The position numbers and the translations under genes were made by a program. Below are positions 15,575 to 22,716 of a stretch of 25,848 nt of DNA, one piece after another (within the stretch, counting starts at the first letter, position 1; each line of letters begins with the position of its first letter). This stretch comes from JBQTIU01 sp052387815. GTDB taxonomy: Bacteria > Pseudomonadota > Alphaproteobacteria > CACIAM-22H2. The stretch is taken from positions 1 through 25,848 of the forward strand of contig JBQTIU010000101.1 of NCBI GenBank assembly GCA_052387815.1, given 5' to 3'. The notes under the pieces are model-generated. The model did no database searches, was not told the DNA's origin, and saw nothing but the letters and a program-made list of their open reading frames with translations.

Positions 15575-15801
15575 TACCGCTCGCGATCCTCGCGGATGAG
15601 GCAGGCAGCCCGCGTCCGATTGCGTGGCTGGCGGGCCCGGATCGCCGCCGCGCGGGCGGCGATTTCTTTTCGCGTGACGGCCGTTCCCTCTTGAAGCAAC
15701 CGGCGGGCTTCCTGCTCGGCCGATGTGCCCTTGAGTCGCGCCTGCACGCGCAGCTTCGCCGCCACCAGATCATCGAGATTGCGGATCACGATGCTTGCCA
15801 T
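15574..15801 (-). CDS. FitA-like ribbon-helix-helix antitoxin
   Basis: A 75-residue protein starting MASIVIRNLDDLVAAKLRVQ, the N-terminal strand and first helix of the FitA/RHH antitoxin group, followed by GTSAEQEARRLL. The basic, alanine-rich C-terminal part would bind the PIN toxin encoded directly downstream. The ATG at 15801 gives the family N-terminus; a TTG at 15813 in frame is possible. It probably represses its own operon; the 10-bp direct repeats at its start are candidate binding sites. Confidence 0.82.
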   Translation of the reverse strand: MASIVIRNLDDLVAAKLRVQARLKGTSAEQEARRLLQEGTAVTRKEIAARAAAIRARQPRNRTRAACLIREDRER

Positions 15802-15845
15802 GACGATATCCAAAGTCGCTATCGGTGCTAGCTATTGACGATATC
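15801..15845 (-). promoter_or_regulatory. Direct repeats at the antitoxin start (candidate operator)
   Basis: TGACGATATC occurs at 15801-15810 and again, identically, at 15836-15845, with start points 35 bases apart. Each contains the palindrome GATATC, and GCTAGC, another palindrome, sits at 15829-15834 between them. One copy covers the antitoxin start and the other covers the end of the DUF4169 gene. This fits autoregulation by a ribbon-helix-helix protein. Confidence 0.45.
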
Positions 15846-16032
15846 ATGGCTTGCTGGGATCGTCCATCTTCTTCCCGGCCAGCTCGGCGGCTTCCCGCGC
15901 GGCCTCCGCCTTCTCGCGCTCGCGCTCGAATTTGGGCCGGCCGAAGCGGGCGCGGTTCTCGGCCGCGCCGGCCTCGGCCTCGGCGCGAGCCCGCGCTTTG
16001 CGCCGTCCCCGCAAATTGACGACCTCGGCCAT
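15844..16032 (-). CDS. DUF4169 family small protein
   Basis: A 62-residue, highly charged protein beginning MAEVVNLRGRRKARARAEAE and continuing with NRARFGRPKFEREREKAEAA, the recognised pattern of DUF4169, a family found in alphaproteobacteria and of unknown function. The sequence suggests a basic, helical, probably nucleic-acid-associated or disordered protein. The ATG at 16032 follows GGGGAGG very closely. It lies 10 bp after the CoA-transferase stop on the same strand, so the two may be co-transcribed. Its end touches the candidate operator of the toxin-antitoxin pair. Confidence 0.8.
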   Translation of the reverse strand: MAEVVNLRGRRKARARAEAEAGAAENRARFGRPKFEREREKAEAAREAAELAGKKMDDPSKP

Positions 16033-16042
16033 GTCCTCCCCC

Positions 16043-17260
16043 CTAATCGCCGCCGCCCTTGCGGCGGGAGGTGACGACCGCGCCCGCGGCTTCGAGGGCG
16101 GCGAGCTCGGCCGGCGAATAGCCGGCCTCGCCGAGCACCGCGGCGCCGTCCTCGTTGAAGCGGCGCGGAGCGAGACGCACCCGGCCCGCGGTGCGGGCAA
16201 GCTTCACCGGGATGCCGGTGCCGCTGTAGACGCCCTCGGAGACCACCATGCGGCGGTGGCGGGTGTGCGGGGCGGCGAGCACTTCCGGGAGGTCGAGCAC
16301 CGCCCCGGCCGGCACGCCGATGCGCAGCAGCCGGTCGGCGAGCGCGACGCCGTCGTGGGCGGCGAGCAGCCTTCCGAGTTCGGCGCTGAGCGCCGGCCGG
16401 TTGGTCGCCCGGTCGGCATTGGTCCGGAAGCGGGCATCGGTCCCCAGCTCGGGCCGGCCGAGCTCGGCGCACAGGCGCTGGAACTGGCGGTCGTTGCCGA
16501 CCGCAAGGAAAATCGGTTTCGTTCCGGTGGCGAAACAATCATAGGGGGCGATGTTCGGGTGCGCGTTGCCGGTCCGCCGCGGCGCCGTCCCCGACATCAG
16601 GTAGTTGGCCGCCTGCGGGTGCAACAGCGCGACCGCGCTGTCGTAAAGGCTGACGTCGATCGCCTGGCCCTGGCCGGTGCGGTGGCGGTCGTGGAGCGCC
16701 AACAGGATGCCGATCGCAGCGTTGAGGCCGGTGCCGAGATCGACAATCGGGATCCCCAACCGGACCCCGCCCCCGCCTTCGGTGCCGTTGATGCCGATCA
16801 GGCCGGAGACCGCCTGCACGGCGGCGTCGTAGCCGGGCAGGCCGCCCAAGGGCCCGTCGGCGCCGAAGCCGGTGACATGGCAGTAGATGAGCCGCGGGAA
16901 GCGCGCAGCCAGCACCGCCTCGTAGCCGAGGCCCCAGCGCTCGAGCGCCCCGGGCTTGTAATTGTGGACGAGCACGTCGGCCCGCTCCAAGAGGCGCAGG
17001 AGGACCGCCCGCCCCTCCTCGCGCGCGAGGTCGAGGGCGAGCGCGCGCTTGTTGCGGTTGACGCCGACGTAATACGAGGCCGTGTCGTCGCGGAAGGGCG
17101 GGCCCCAGTCGCGGGTCTCGTCGCCCTGCGGCGGCTCGATCTTGATGATTTCGGCGCCGTGGTCGCCCAGGATCTGCGTGCAATACGGCCCGCCCAGCAC
17201 CCGCGTCAAGTCGATCACCTGGATGCCATCGAGCGCGCCGGCGCTTGCGTTTCTTTCCAT
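16043..17260 (-). CDS. Family III CoA-transferase (CaiB/BaiF type)
   Basis: A 405-residue enzyme that would move CoA between acyl-CoA and a carboxylic acid. It opens with LDGIQVIDLTRVLGGPYCTQ and GDHGAEIIKIEPPQGDETRD, then YYVGVNRNKRALALDL, all standard for the CaiB/BaiF family. The catalytic aspartate is in LPGYDAAVQA (about Asp145). Length is normal. The ATG at 17260 has only a close AGGG as ribosome-binding site, yet it is the start that fits the family. Substrates cannot be deduced. It sits downstream of a palindromic repeat and of a broken class I CoA-transferase fragment. Confidence 0.9.
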   Translation of the reverse strand: MERNASAGALDGIQVIDLTRVLGGPYCTQILGDHGAEIIKIEPPQGDETRDWGPPFRDDTASYYVGVNRNKRALALDLAREEGRAVLLRLLERADVLVHNYKPGALERWGLGYEAVLAARFPRLIYCHVTGFGADGPLGGLPGYDAAVQAVSGLIGINGTEGGGGVRLGIPIVDLGTGLNAAIGILLALHDRHRTGQGQAIDVSLYDSAVALLHPQAANYLMSGTAPRRTGNAHPNIAPYDCFATGTKPIFLAVGNDRQFQRLCAELGRPELGTDARFRTNADRATNRPALSAELGRLLAAHDGVALADRLLRIGVPAGAVLDLPEVLAAPHTRHRRMVVSEGVYSGTGIPVKLARTAGRVRLAPRRFNEDGAAVLGEAGYSPAELAALEAAGAVVTSRRKGGGD

Positions 17261-17304
17261 CCCTAGTACTTGCCCCGCCCTAACACCGATCAATGCAGTA
17301 TTGG

Positions 17305-17362
17305 CCCCTGTAGGGGTCGGTTTCAAACCGGCAAGCGGGCGGGTCTCAAGGCCCGTCCCTAC
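17305..17362. repeat. Intergenic palindromic repeat, copy 2
   Basis: Three consecutive small hairpins are seen: CCCCT/AGGGG (17305-17316), CGGTTT/AAACCG (17318-17330) and GGGCGGG pairing with CCCGTCC near the right end. The outer sequences GTAGGG and CCCTAC are also inverted. It shares AAACCGGC, the following purine-rich stretch and the terminal CCCTAC with the element at 101-168. The last bases of the repeat supply the stop codon of the CoA-transferase fragment at 17359. Confidence 0.6.
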
Positions 17363-17649
17363 GCAACCTCTCGAGCGCCCCCGAACAACGCCGCGGCGAA
17401 ACGCGGCGCGGGGCCGAGCTCGCCCAGCATCACCGCCGCCGCCTCGAGCTCGGCCACCAGGCGTGCGCCGATCCACAGGTCGGCCTGCAGGCCGCGGGTG
17501 GGAACCGCCAACAGCCGCAAGCCGGTGACCCGGCGCGCGATGAGCGCCCGGGTGGCGGCGATCGACACGCCGCTGTAGTCGGGCGCGATGGCGATCCGCG
17601 CGCCGGGGCGGATCGCGGCGACCAGCTCGTCGAGGCCAACCGGGCTCAT
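17359..17649 (-). pseudogene. Truncated class I CoA-transferase alpha subunit
   Basis: 96 codons match the N-terminal part of CoA-transferase subunit A proteins (glutaconate or 3-oxoacid CoA-transferase type): GLDELVAAIRPGARIAIAP, then SGVSIAATRALIARRVTGLR, AVPTRGLQADLWIGA and LGELGPAPRFAAAL. Full-length subunits are around 230-330 residues. Here the match ends at the palindromic repeat, whose terminal bases give the TAG stop at 17359. No beta subunit is present. The start is good (ATG 17649, AGGAG five bases upstream), and it overlaps the DUF6898 stop by 4 bp (ATGA). A short, separately working protein cannot be excluded, but loss of the remainder through a repeat-linked rearrangement is more likely. 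Confidence 0.6.
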
Positions 17650-17879
17650 CCGTGCTCCTCAGGCGTCGCGGATGATAGGCGGCCCGCGGACCGCCCGCCA
17701 GCCCCGCGCCGGTCCAGCGCGCGGTCGAGCTTGCGCAGTGCCGCCCGACGCAAGGCCTCTTCGCCTGCGCCCGCTGGCCCGACGACCGAGACCTCGACCA
17801 GGTTCACCGGATCGAGCGCCGTCGCCTTGACGGGATTGCCGATGCGGTCGAACTCGAAGATCACCTCCCGACCCGCCAT
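17646..17879 (-). CDS. DUF6898-like small protein
   Basis: A 77-residue protein that begins MAGREVIFEFDRIGNPVKAT and continues with EVSVVGPAGAGEEALRRAAL and RKLDRAL. This matches a small family of unknown function seen in alphaproteobacteria (DUF6898). The conserved core covers about residues 1-58, and the C-terminal tail is rich in Gly, Arg and Ser. The ATG at 17879 fits the family start. Its stop overlaps the start of the CoA-transferase fragment by ATGA, so the two were translated together. It diverges from the hydrolase gene at 17944. Confidence 0.7.
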   Translation of the reverse strand: MAGREVIFEFDRIGNPVKATALDPVNLVEVSVVGPAGAGEEALRRAALRKLDRALDRRGAGGRSAGRLSSATPEEHG

Positions 17880-17943
17880 CAAGCGCCGCCCTCGACCCGT
17901 CGCCGCGTCTTGGCTAGGATAGCGGCCGAAGGGGAGCTCCGCC

Positions 17944-19527
17944 ATGACTGGGAAGCGCGCTTGGCGCCGATTTCCGATCTCGCTCATCTGCGCTCTCGGG
18001 TTGGCGGCAGCCCAGCCCGACGCGGCGTTCGCCCAGACCAAGGGGCCGGTGAGTCTCGATCAGCTTGCGATACGACCGAACTGCAAGGCGGCGTTGACCG
18101 AAAAATACCTGGCGTTGGAAACTCCCCGGTTCTTTTACTATGCGGAGGATTCCCAGTCCGGGAAATCCGCCTGCGGGTGGTCGTCCAGCACGGCGGAGGA
18201 GCTCGACTTCGATCCGCTCGGGAATTCGCGCGAAGTCGCCGCTTATCTTAAAAAGAAGCAAGCCGCCGTTCGGTCCTGCGAAAATAAGGCGGAATTCAAG
18301 GCGTCGTGCCGGTTGATCGCCGAAGGCAAGCGAATCTTCGCCCGCTCCTATCAAGAGGCCCGCGACGAGCCGGCGGCGACGGCCGAAGACCCGGCCCTGC
18401 GCTGCGGCCAGGAGCCGGACGGCCGCGCGTACTGGCTCGAACGCGGCTTCTGCGACCTTCCGATCCTGGGCCCGGAGCGGGCGAATGGCGTCATCCTGTG
18501 GAGCCACGGCGTCTCGGGACAGAACCCGCAGTACCATTTCCCCGTCGCGCATCTCGTCAAAATCATCGCGCTCACGGGCTGGGATGTCTTCAAGATCAAC
18601 CGCAACAATCTGTGGGAAACGGGTTGGATCAACGCCGGGCTTAAGCATGTGGCCGACTTGAACCGGCGGGCGGCCGAGGCCGAGGCGCAGGGCTACAAGC
18701 GCGTCATCGCGGCGGGCCAATCCTACGGCGGCGCCATCTCGCTCGAGGCGGCGGCCGTGAACGCGGATATCTTCGCCGTCCTCGCCTTCGCGCCCGGGCA
18801 CGGCAGCGATGCGACGCGCGACGCGACGCGACGGATATTCGATAACCTGGCCGCGCAGCTCAGGGCGGCGATCGCCAAGCAGAAGACCGGGCGGGTCCTG
18901 GTTTCGATCGCCGGCGGGGATGCCGTGCACCCCTACGAGGTTCGCGGACCGAAGGTCAGGGAAGAGCTGGTGAAACTCGGCAAGCCGTTCGTCCTGTTCG
19001 ACGAGTCCATGCCGATCAAGGGACACGGCGCGGTCTCGCGCACGCAGTTTTTCCGCTGGTACGGCCAGTGCATCCTCGATTTCATCGACCCCGATTCGAC
19101 GCCGGCCGTCGGCGAGACGCGCTGCGCGGCCCCAAGCCCGGCGCCGACGTTTCTCTATCCGACCAACCTCAGGATCGTGAAGCCGGCCCCGGATCTTCCG
19201 GCGGACATCGCGCGCTATTCCGGATCGTGGGTCGGCCAGCTTGCCGACATCGGTCGGGAGGTAAGCGTGGTCGTCGAAAGGATCGAGCGGACGAAAATCT
19301 CCTTCGTGTATGCCGTCGGCGCCGGACCCAATCAGGAATGGGACATGAGCTACGTCCGGCGAACCGGCGTGCTCGAGGGCGGGAAAGTCTCGTCCAAGCC
19401 GACCAACGACTTCCGCATCGAGTTCGAGCTCCTGCCCGGCGAGGAGGCGATCAAGCTGACCTGGACCTCGCGCGACAGCAAGAATGTCTGGCCGGCACAG
19501 CTGCGAAGGGCGCCGCCGGGGAGTTAG
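17944..19527 (+). CDS. Secreted alpha/beta-hydrolase-fold protein
   Basis: A 527-residue protein with an N-terminal signal peptide (hydrophobic SLICALGLAAAQPDAAFA, cleavage expected after Ala30). A cysteine-containing N-terminal region (about 45-175) comes before the hydrolase domain. The nucleophile elbow is GQSYGG with Ser260, the oxyanion region is ILWSHGVSGQN (about 184-194), the acid may be Asp326 in AGGDAVHP, and the histidine is likely His361 in PIKGHGAVS. A C-terminal domain from about 410 (YSGSWVGQLADIGREVSVVV) looks beta-rich. It probably acts as an esterase or related hydrolase in the periplasm. The ATG at 17944 follows GGGGAG at 8 bases. The substrate is unknown. Confidence 0.8.
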   Translation: MTGKRAWRRFPISLICALGLAAAQPDAAFAQTKGPVSLDQLAIRPNCKAALTEKYLALETPRFFYYAEDSQSGKSACGWSSSTAEELDFDPLGNSREVAAYLKKKQAAVRSCENKAEFKASCRLIAEGKRIFARSYQEARDEPAATAEDPALRCGQEPDGRAYWLERGFCDLPILGPERANGVILWSHGVSGQNPQYHFPVAHLVKIIALTGWDVFKINRNNLWETGWINAGLKHVADLNRRAAEAEAQGYKRVIAAGQSYGGAISLEAAAVNADIFAVLAFAPGHGSDATRDATRRIFDNLAAQLRAAIAKQKTGRVLVSIAGGDAVHPYEVRGPKVREELVKLGKPFVLFDESMPIKGHGAVSRTQFFRWYGQCILDFIDPDSTPAVGETRCAAPSPAPTFLYPTNLRIVKPAPDLPADIARYSGSWVGQLADIGREVSVVVERIERTKISFVYAVGAGPNQEWDMSYVRRTGVLEGGKVSSKPTNDFRIEFELLPGEEAIKLTWTSRDSKNVWPAQLRRAPPGS

Positions 19528-19558
19528 CGCCGATGTCAGCAGAACCCGAGATCCGGCC

Positions 19559-19954
19559 ATGAACCGCGTGCTGCTGCCGCCGGGCTGGCCCAAGCCCAAA
19601 GGCTACGCCAACGGCGTCGCCGCCCGCGGCACGACCATCTTCCTTGCCGGCCAGATCGGCTGGACGCCGCAGCAGGAATTCGCGACCGACGCGTTCGCGG
19701 GCCAGGCGCGCCAGGCGCTGTCGAACATCCTCGCCATCCTCCACGAGGCCGGCGCCGGGCCGCAGCACCTCGTGCGCCTCACCTGGTACGTGACCGACAA
19801 GCACGAATACCTCACCAACCTCGCCGCCCTCGGGCGGGCGTACCGCGAGGTCATCGGTCGCCACTATCCGGCGATGACCCTCATCGAGGTCAAGGCGCTG
19901 GTCGAGGACCGCGCCAAGGTCGAAATCGAGGCGACGGCGGTCATCCCCGACTGA
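19559..19954 (+). CDS. RidA/YjgF-fold protein lacking the catalytic arginine
   Basis: A 131-residue member of the YjgF/YER057c/UK114 superfamily: YANGVAARGTTIFLAGQIGW at the start, then QARQALSNILAILHEAGAGP and VRLTWYVTDKHEYL. In true RidA enamine/imine deaminases an arginine (Arg105 region) binds the substrate carboxylate; here the aligned segment reads HYPAMTLIEVKAL, with Met106 in that place. The protein therefore belongs with RidA-like subgroups of unproven chemistry. It starts 31 bp after the hydrolase stop and lies 76 bp before the glutaryl-CoA dehydrogenase gene, on the same strand. The ribosome-binding site is weak. Confidence 0.85.
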   Translation: MNRVLLPPGWPKPKGYANGVAARGTTIFLAGQIGWTPQQEFATDAFAGQARQALSNILAILHEAGAGPQHLVRLTWYVTDKHEYLTNLAALGRAYREVIGRHYPAMTLIEVKALVEDRAKVEIEATAVIPD

Positions 19955-20030
19955 GACTTGAGAGCCAGGCGGCGCGGTGTTGCGTTTCGGTGTACACTGA
20001 AGATCCGCGGCCAAAGATCGGAGAGACCCC

Positions 20031-21248
20031 ATGTCCACGACGCCAGCCGCCGCATCGGCCAAGCCGCCGGCGACGCGCGAATTCGCCTGGGACGACCCGT
20101 TCCGGTTCGACGACCAGCTCGGCGAGGACGAGCGGGCGATCCGCGACAGCACGCGCGCATACTGCCAGGACAAGCTGATGCCCCGCGTGCTGCACGGCTT
20201 CCGCCACGAGCAGTTCGAGCCCGCCATCGTGACCGAAATGGGGGCGCTCGGCTTCCTCGGCGCCACCATCCGCGGCTACGGCTGCGCCGGCATCAACTAT
20301 GTGAGCTACGGCCTGGTGGCGCGCGAGGTGGAGCGGGTCGATTCCGGCTACCGCTCGGTGATGAGCGTGCAGTCCTCGCTGGTCATGCATCCCATCCACG
20401 CCTACGGCACCGAGGCGCAGCGCCAGAAATACCTGCCGCGCCTGGCGACGGGCGAGCTGGTCGGCTGCTTCGGGCTGACCGAACCCGATCACGGCTCGGA
20501 CCCCGGCGGCATGAAGACCCGGGCGCGCAAGGTGGCCGGCGGCTACGCGCTCAGCGGCGCCAAGACGTGGATCACCAACTCGCCGATCGCCGACGTGTTC
20601 GTCGTCTGGGCCAAGGACGACGCGGGCGACATCCGCGGCTTCCTCCTCGAGCGGGGCATGGAGGGCCTGTCGGCGCCCAAGATCGAAGGTAAGTTCTCGC
20701 TACGCGCCTCGCTCACCGGCGAGATTATCATGGACGACGTGCGGGTGCCGGAGGACAGCCTGCTGCCGGGCGTGGCCGGCCTCAAGGGCCCGTTCGGCTG
20801 CCTCAACCTGGCCCGCTACGGCATCGCCTGGGGGGCGCTGGGCGCGGCCGAGTTCTGCTGGCACCGGGCGCGCAGCTATACCCTCGAGCGCCACCAGTTC
20901 GGCCGGCCGCTCGCCGCCAACCAGCTCATCCAGAAAAAGCTCGCCGACATGCAGACCGAGATCGCGATCGGGCTGCAGGCGGTCCTCCGGGTCGGGCGCC
21001 TCATGGACGAAGGCCGCGCCGCCCCGGAGATGATTTCGCTTGTCAAGCGCAATTCCTGCGGCAAGGCGCTGGACATCGCGCGCGCCAGTCGCGACATGCA
21101 CGGCGGCAACGGCATCGCCGACGAGTTCCACGTCATCCGCCACCTGCTCAACCTCGAGGCGGTCAACACCTACGAGGGCACGCACGACATCCACGCCCTC
21201 ATCCTGGGGCGCGCCCAGACCGGCCTTCAGGCATTTACGGGCGCGTGA
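20031..21248 (+). CDS. gcdH: Glutaryl-CoA dehydrogenase
   Basis: A 405-residue flavoprotein of the acyl-CoA dehydrogenase family that oxidises and decarboxylates glutaryl-CoA to crotonyl-CoA in lysine and tryptophan degradation. Family marks are FDDQLGEDERAIRDSTRAYC near the N-terminus, SGYRSVMSVQSSLVMHPI around the substrate carboxylate pocket, GLTEPDHGSDPGGMKT, and the C-terminal TYEGTHDIHALILGRAQTG with catalytic Glu382. Length is typical. The ATG at 20031 follows GGAGAG. A TACACT -10-like box lies at 19993-19998 but lacks a good -35. The gene ends 14 bp inside the convergent MarR gene. Confidence 0.93.
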   Translation: MSTTPAAASAKPPATREFAWDDPFRFDDQLGEDERAIRDSTRAYCQDKLMPRVLHGFRHEQFEPAIVTEMGALGFLGATIRGYGCAGINYVSYGLVAREVERVDSGYRSVMSVQSSLVMHPIHAYGTEAQRQKYLPRLATGELVGCFGLTEPDHGSDPGGMKTRARKVAGGYALSGAKTWITNSPIADVFVVWAKDDAGDIRGFLLERGMEGLSAPKIEGKFSLRASLTGEIIMDDVRVPEDSLLPGVAGLKGPFGCLNLARYGIAWGALGAAEFCWHRARSYTLERHQFGRPLAANQLIQKKLADMQTEIAIGLQAVLRVGRLMDEGRAAPEMISLVKRNSCGKALDIARASRDMHGGNGIADEFHVIRHLLNLEAVNTYEGTHDIHALILGRAQTGLQAFTGA

Positions 21249-21750
21249 ACAGCGGCGCCCCCCGTGCGCCCGAAGGAACGGGCGGCGGAGGAAAACTTGG
21301 CGCCACAGGTGCCAGCGAGGCGCTCCAGAAGGTCTCGAGGCGTCTCAGGGTCGTTTCCAAAGTCTTAAGATCCTCGATCCGGGCCGCGCCGCGCGCCAGC
21401 TCGTCGGCGTGGCGCTGGAAGACATGATCGAGCCGGGCGCGCAATTCGCTGCCCTTGGGCGTCGCGCGGATGCGGACCAGGCGGCGGTCGTGGGGCGAGC
21501 GGGCCTGGGCGATGTAGCCGTGGTCGATGAGCTTCTTCAAGTTGTAGGACACGTTGGAGCCCAGATAGTAGCCGCGCTCGGTGAGCTCGCCCACGGTCAG
21601 CTCCTCGGACCCCATGTTGTAGAGGATGAGAGCCTGGATGTTGTTGACGTCGCGCACGGCCAGGCGGTCGATCTCGCTCTTCACCACCTCGAGGAAGTGG
21701 CGGTGCAGGCGTTCGACCAACGCGACGGCATCGAGATAGGCGCGTTTCAC
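21235..21750 (-). CDS. MarR-type transcriptional regulator (LdtR-like)
   Basis: A 171-residue winged helix-turn-helix protein. The recognition region is LTVGELTERGYYLGSNVSYN followed by LKKLIDHGYI (about 51-80), and the wing is SPHDRRLVRIRATPKG (about 85-100). The N-terminal helix AYLDAVALVERLHRHFLEVV resembles LdtR, a MarR regulator of alphaproteobacteria. The C-terminal tail after about 150 is proline-rich and not conserved-looking. The GTG at 21750 has GAGG seven bases upstream and gives the family N-terminus. It is last in the valine catabolism cluster, 58 bp after the dehydrogenase, and its end overlaps gcdH by 14 bp. Whether it controls either neighbour is unknown. Confidence 0.82.
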   Translation of the reverse strand: MKRAYLDAVALVERLHRHFLEVVKSEIDRLAVRDVNNIQALILYNMGSEELTVGELTERGYYLGSNVSYNLKKLIDHGYIAQARSPHDRRLVRIRATPKGSELRARLDHVFQRHADELARGAARIEDLKTLETTLRRLETFWSASLAPVAPSFPPPPVPSGARGAPLFTRP

Positions 21751-21808
21751 GGCGGGTCCTCGAAGGGGACGCACCGCCAAGCATGCCCGCCGGCGGGTTA
21801 AGGTTCGG

Positions 21809-22696
21809 TTATCCGCCGCGCAGCATCTTGATGATCCCGGAGAAATCCATCCCGCCCCGGCCGGCCGCCACGAACAGCGCATAAAGGGATTGCGCCGCCG
21901 CGCCCATCGGGCTCGCCGCCCCGGCTTGGGCGGCGGCCTGCTGGGCGAGCTTCAAGTCCTTGAGCATCATGGCGGCGGTGAAGCCGGGCTTGTAATCGCG
22001 GTTGGCCGGCGAGGCCGGCACCGGGCCGGGGACCGGGCAGTACGAGGTCATGGCCCAGCTCTGGCCCGAGGATTTGGAGCTGATGTCGAACAATTTCTGG
22101 GCCTCGAGGCCGAGCTTTTCGGCGAGCACGAACCCCTCGCACAACCCGATCATCGCCACGGCCAGGATCAGGTTGTTGCAGATCTTGGCCGCCTGGCCGT
22201 TGCCGGACGGTCCGGCATGGACGATGGTCTTGCCCATCGACTTGAGGATCGGCTCGGCGCGGGCGAACCCGGACGGCGCGCCGCCGACCATGAAGGTCAG
22301 CGTCCCCGCTTCCGCCCCGGCCACCCCGCCCGAGACCGGCGCGTCGACCATCTCGTGCCCGGCCGTGGCGGCGGCCGCGCCGACCTCGCGCGCCGTCTCG
22401 ACATCGATCGTCGAGCAGTCGATAAGCAACGCGCCCTTCCCGGCCGCGGCGATCACCCCGCCGCCTCCGATATAGACCCCTCGCACATGCTCGCCCGCCG
22501 GCAGCATGGAGATGACGGCCTCGACGCCGGCCGAGGCCGCGGCCGGGCTTGCGGCCGCCCTCACGCCCGCCGCCACCGCCGCGTCGAGCGCCGCCGGCAC
22601 GACATCGAACGCTTGCACCTGGTGTCCGGCCTTCAAGAGGTTGCGAGCCATCGGCCCGCCCATATGCCCTAGTCCGATGAATCCGATGCTTGCCAT
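21809..22696 (-). CDS. mmsB: 3-hydroxyisobutyrate dehydrogenase
   Basis: A 295-residue NAD-dependent beta-hydroxyacid dehydrogenase that oxidises 3-hydroxyisobutyrate to methylmalonate semialdehyde in valine degradation. The cofactor loop is GFIGLGHMGGPMARNLLKAG (5-24), the substrate loop is APVSGGVAGAEAGTL (119-133), and the catalytic Lys171 is in GNGQAAKICNN. The segment SSGQSWAMTSYCPVPGPVPA is characteristic of 3-hydroxyisobutyrate enzymes rather than other members of the superfamily. The gene starts 20 bp after the hydrolase stop at 22717, as part of one operon. Confidence 0.93.
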   Translation of the reverse strand: MASIGFIGLGHMGGPMARNLLKAGHQVQAFDVVPAALDAAVAAGVRAAASPAAASAGVEAVISMLPAGEHVRGVYIGGGGVIAAAGKGALLIDCSTIDVETAREVGAAAATAGHEMVDAPVSGGVAGAEAGTLTFMVGGAPSGFARAEPILKSMGKTIVHAGPSGNGQAAKICNNLILAVAMIGLCEGFVLAEKLGLEAQKLFDISSKSSGQSWAMTSYCPVPGPVPASPANRDYKPGFTAAMMLKDLKLAQQAAAQAGAASPMGAAAQSLYALFVAAGRGGMDFSGIIKMLRGG

Positions 22697-22716
22697 GCCG
22701 TCCTCCGTCTTGGGGG

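Noticed and set aside
21786..21797. 12-bp palindrome CCCGCCGGCGGG after the 3-hydroxyisobutyrate dehydrogenase stop
   Set aside because: Too short and too GC-only to call an operator or terminator in DNA of this composition; no T tract.
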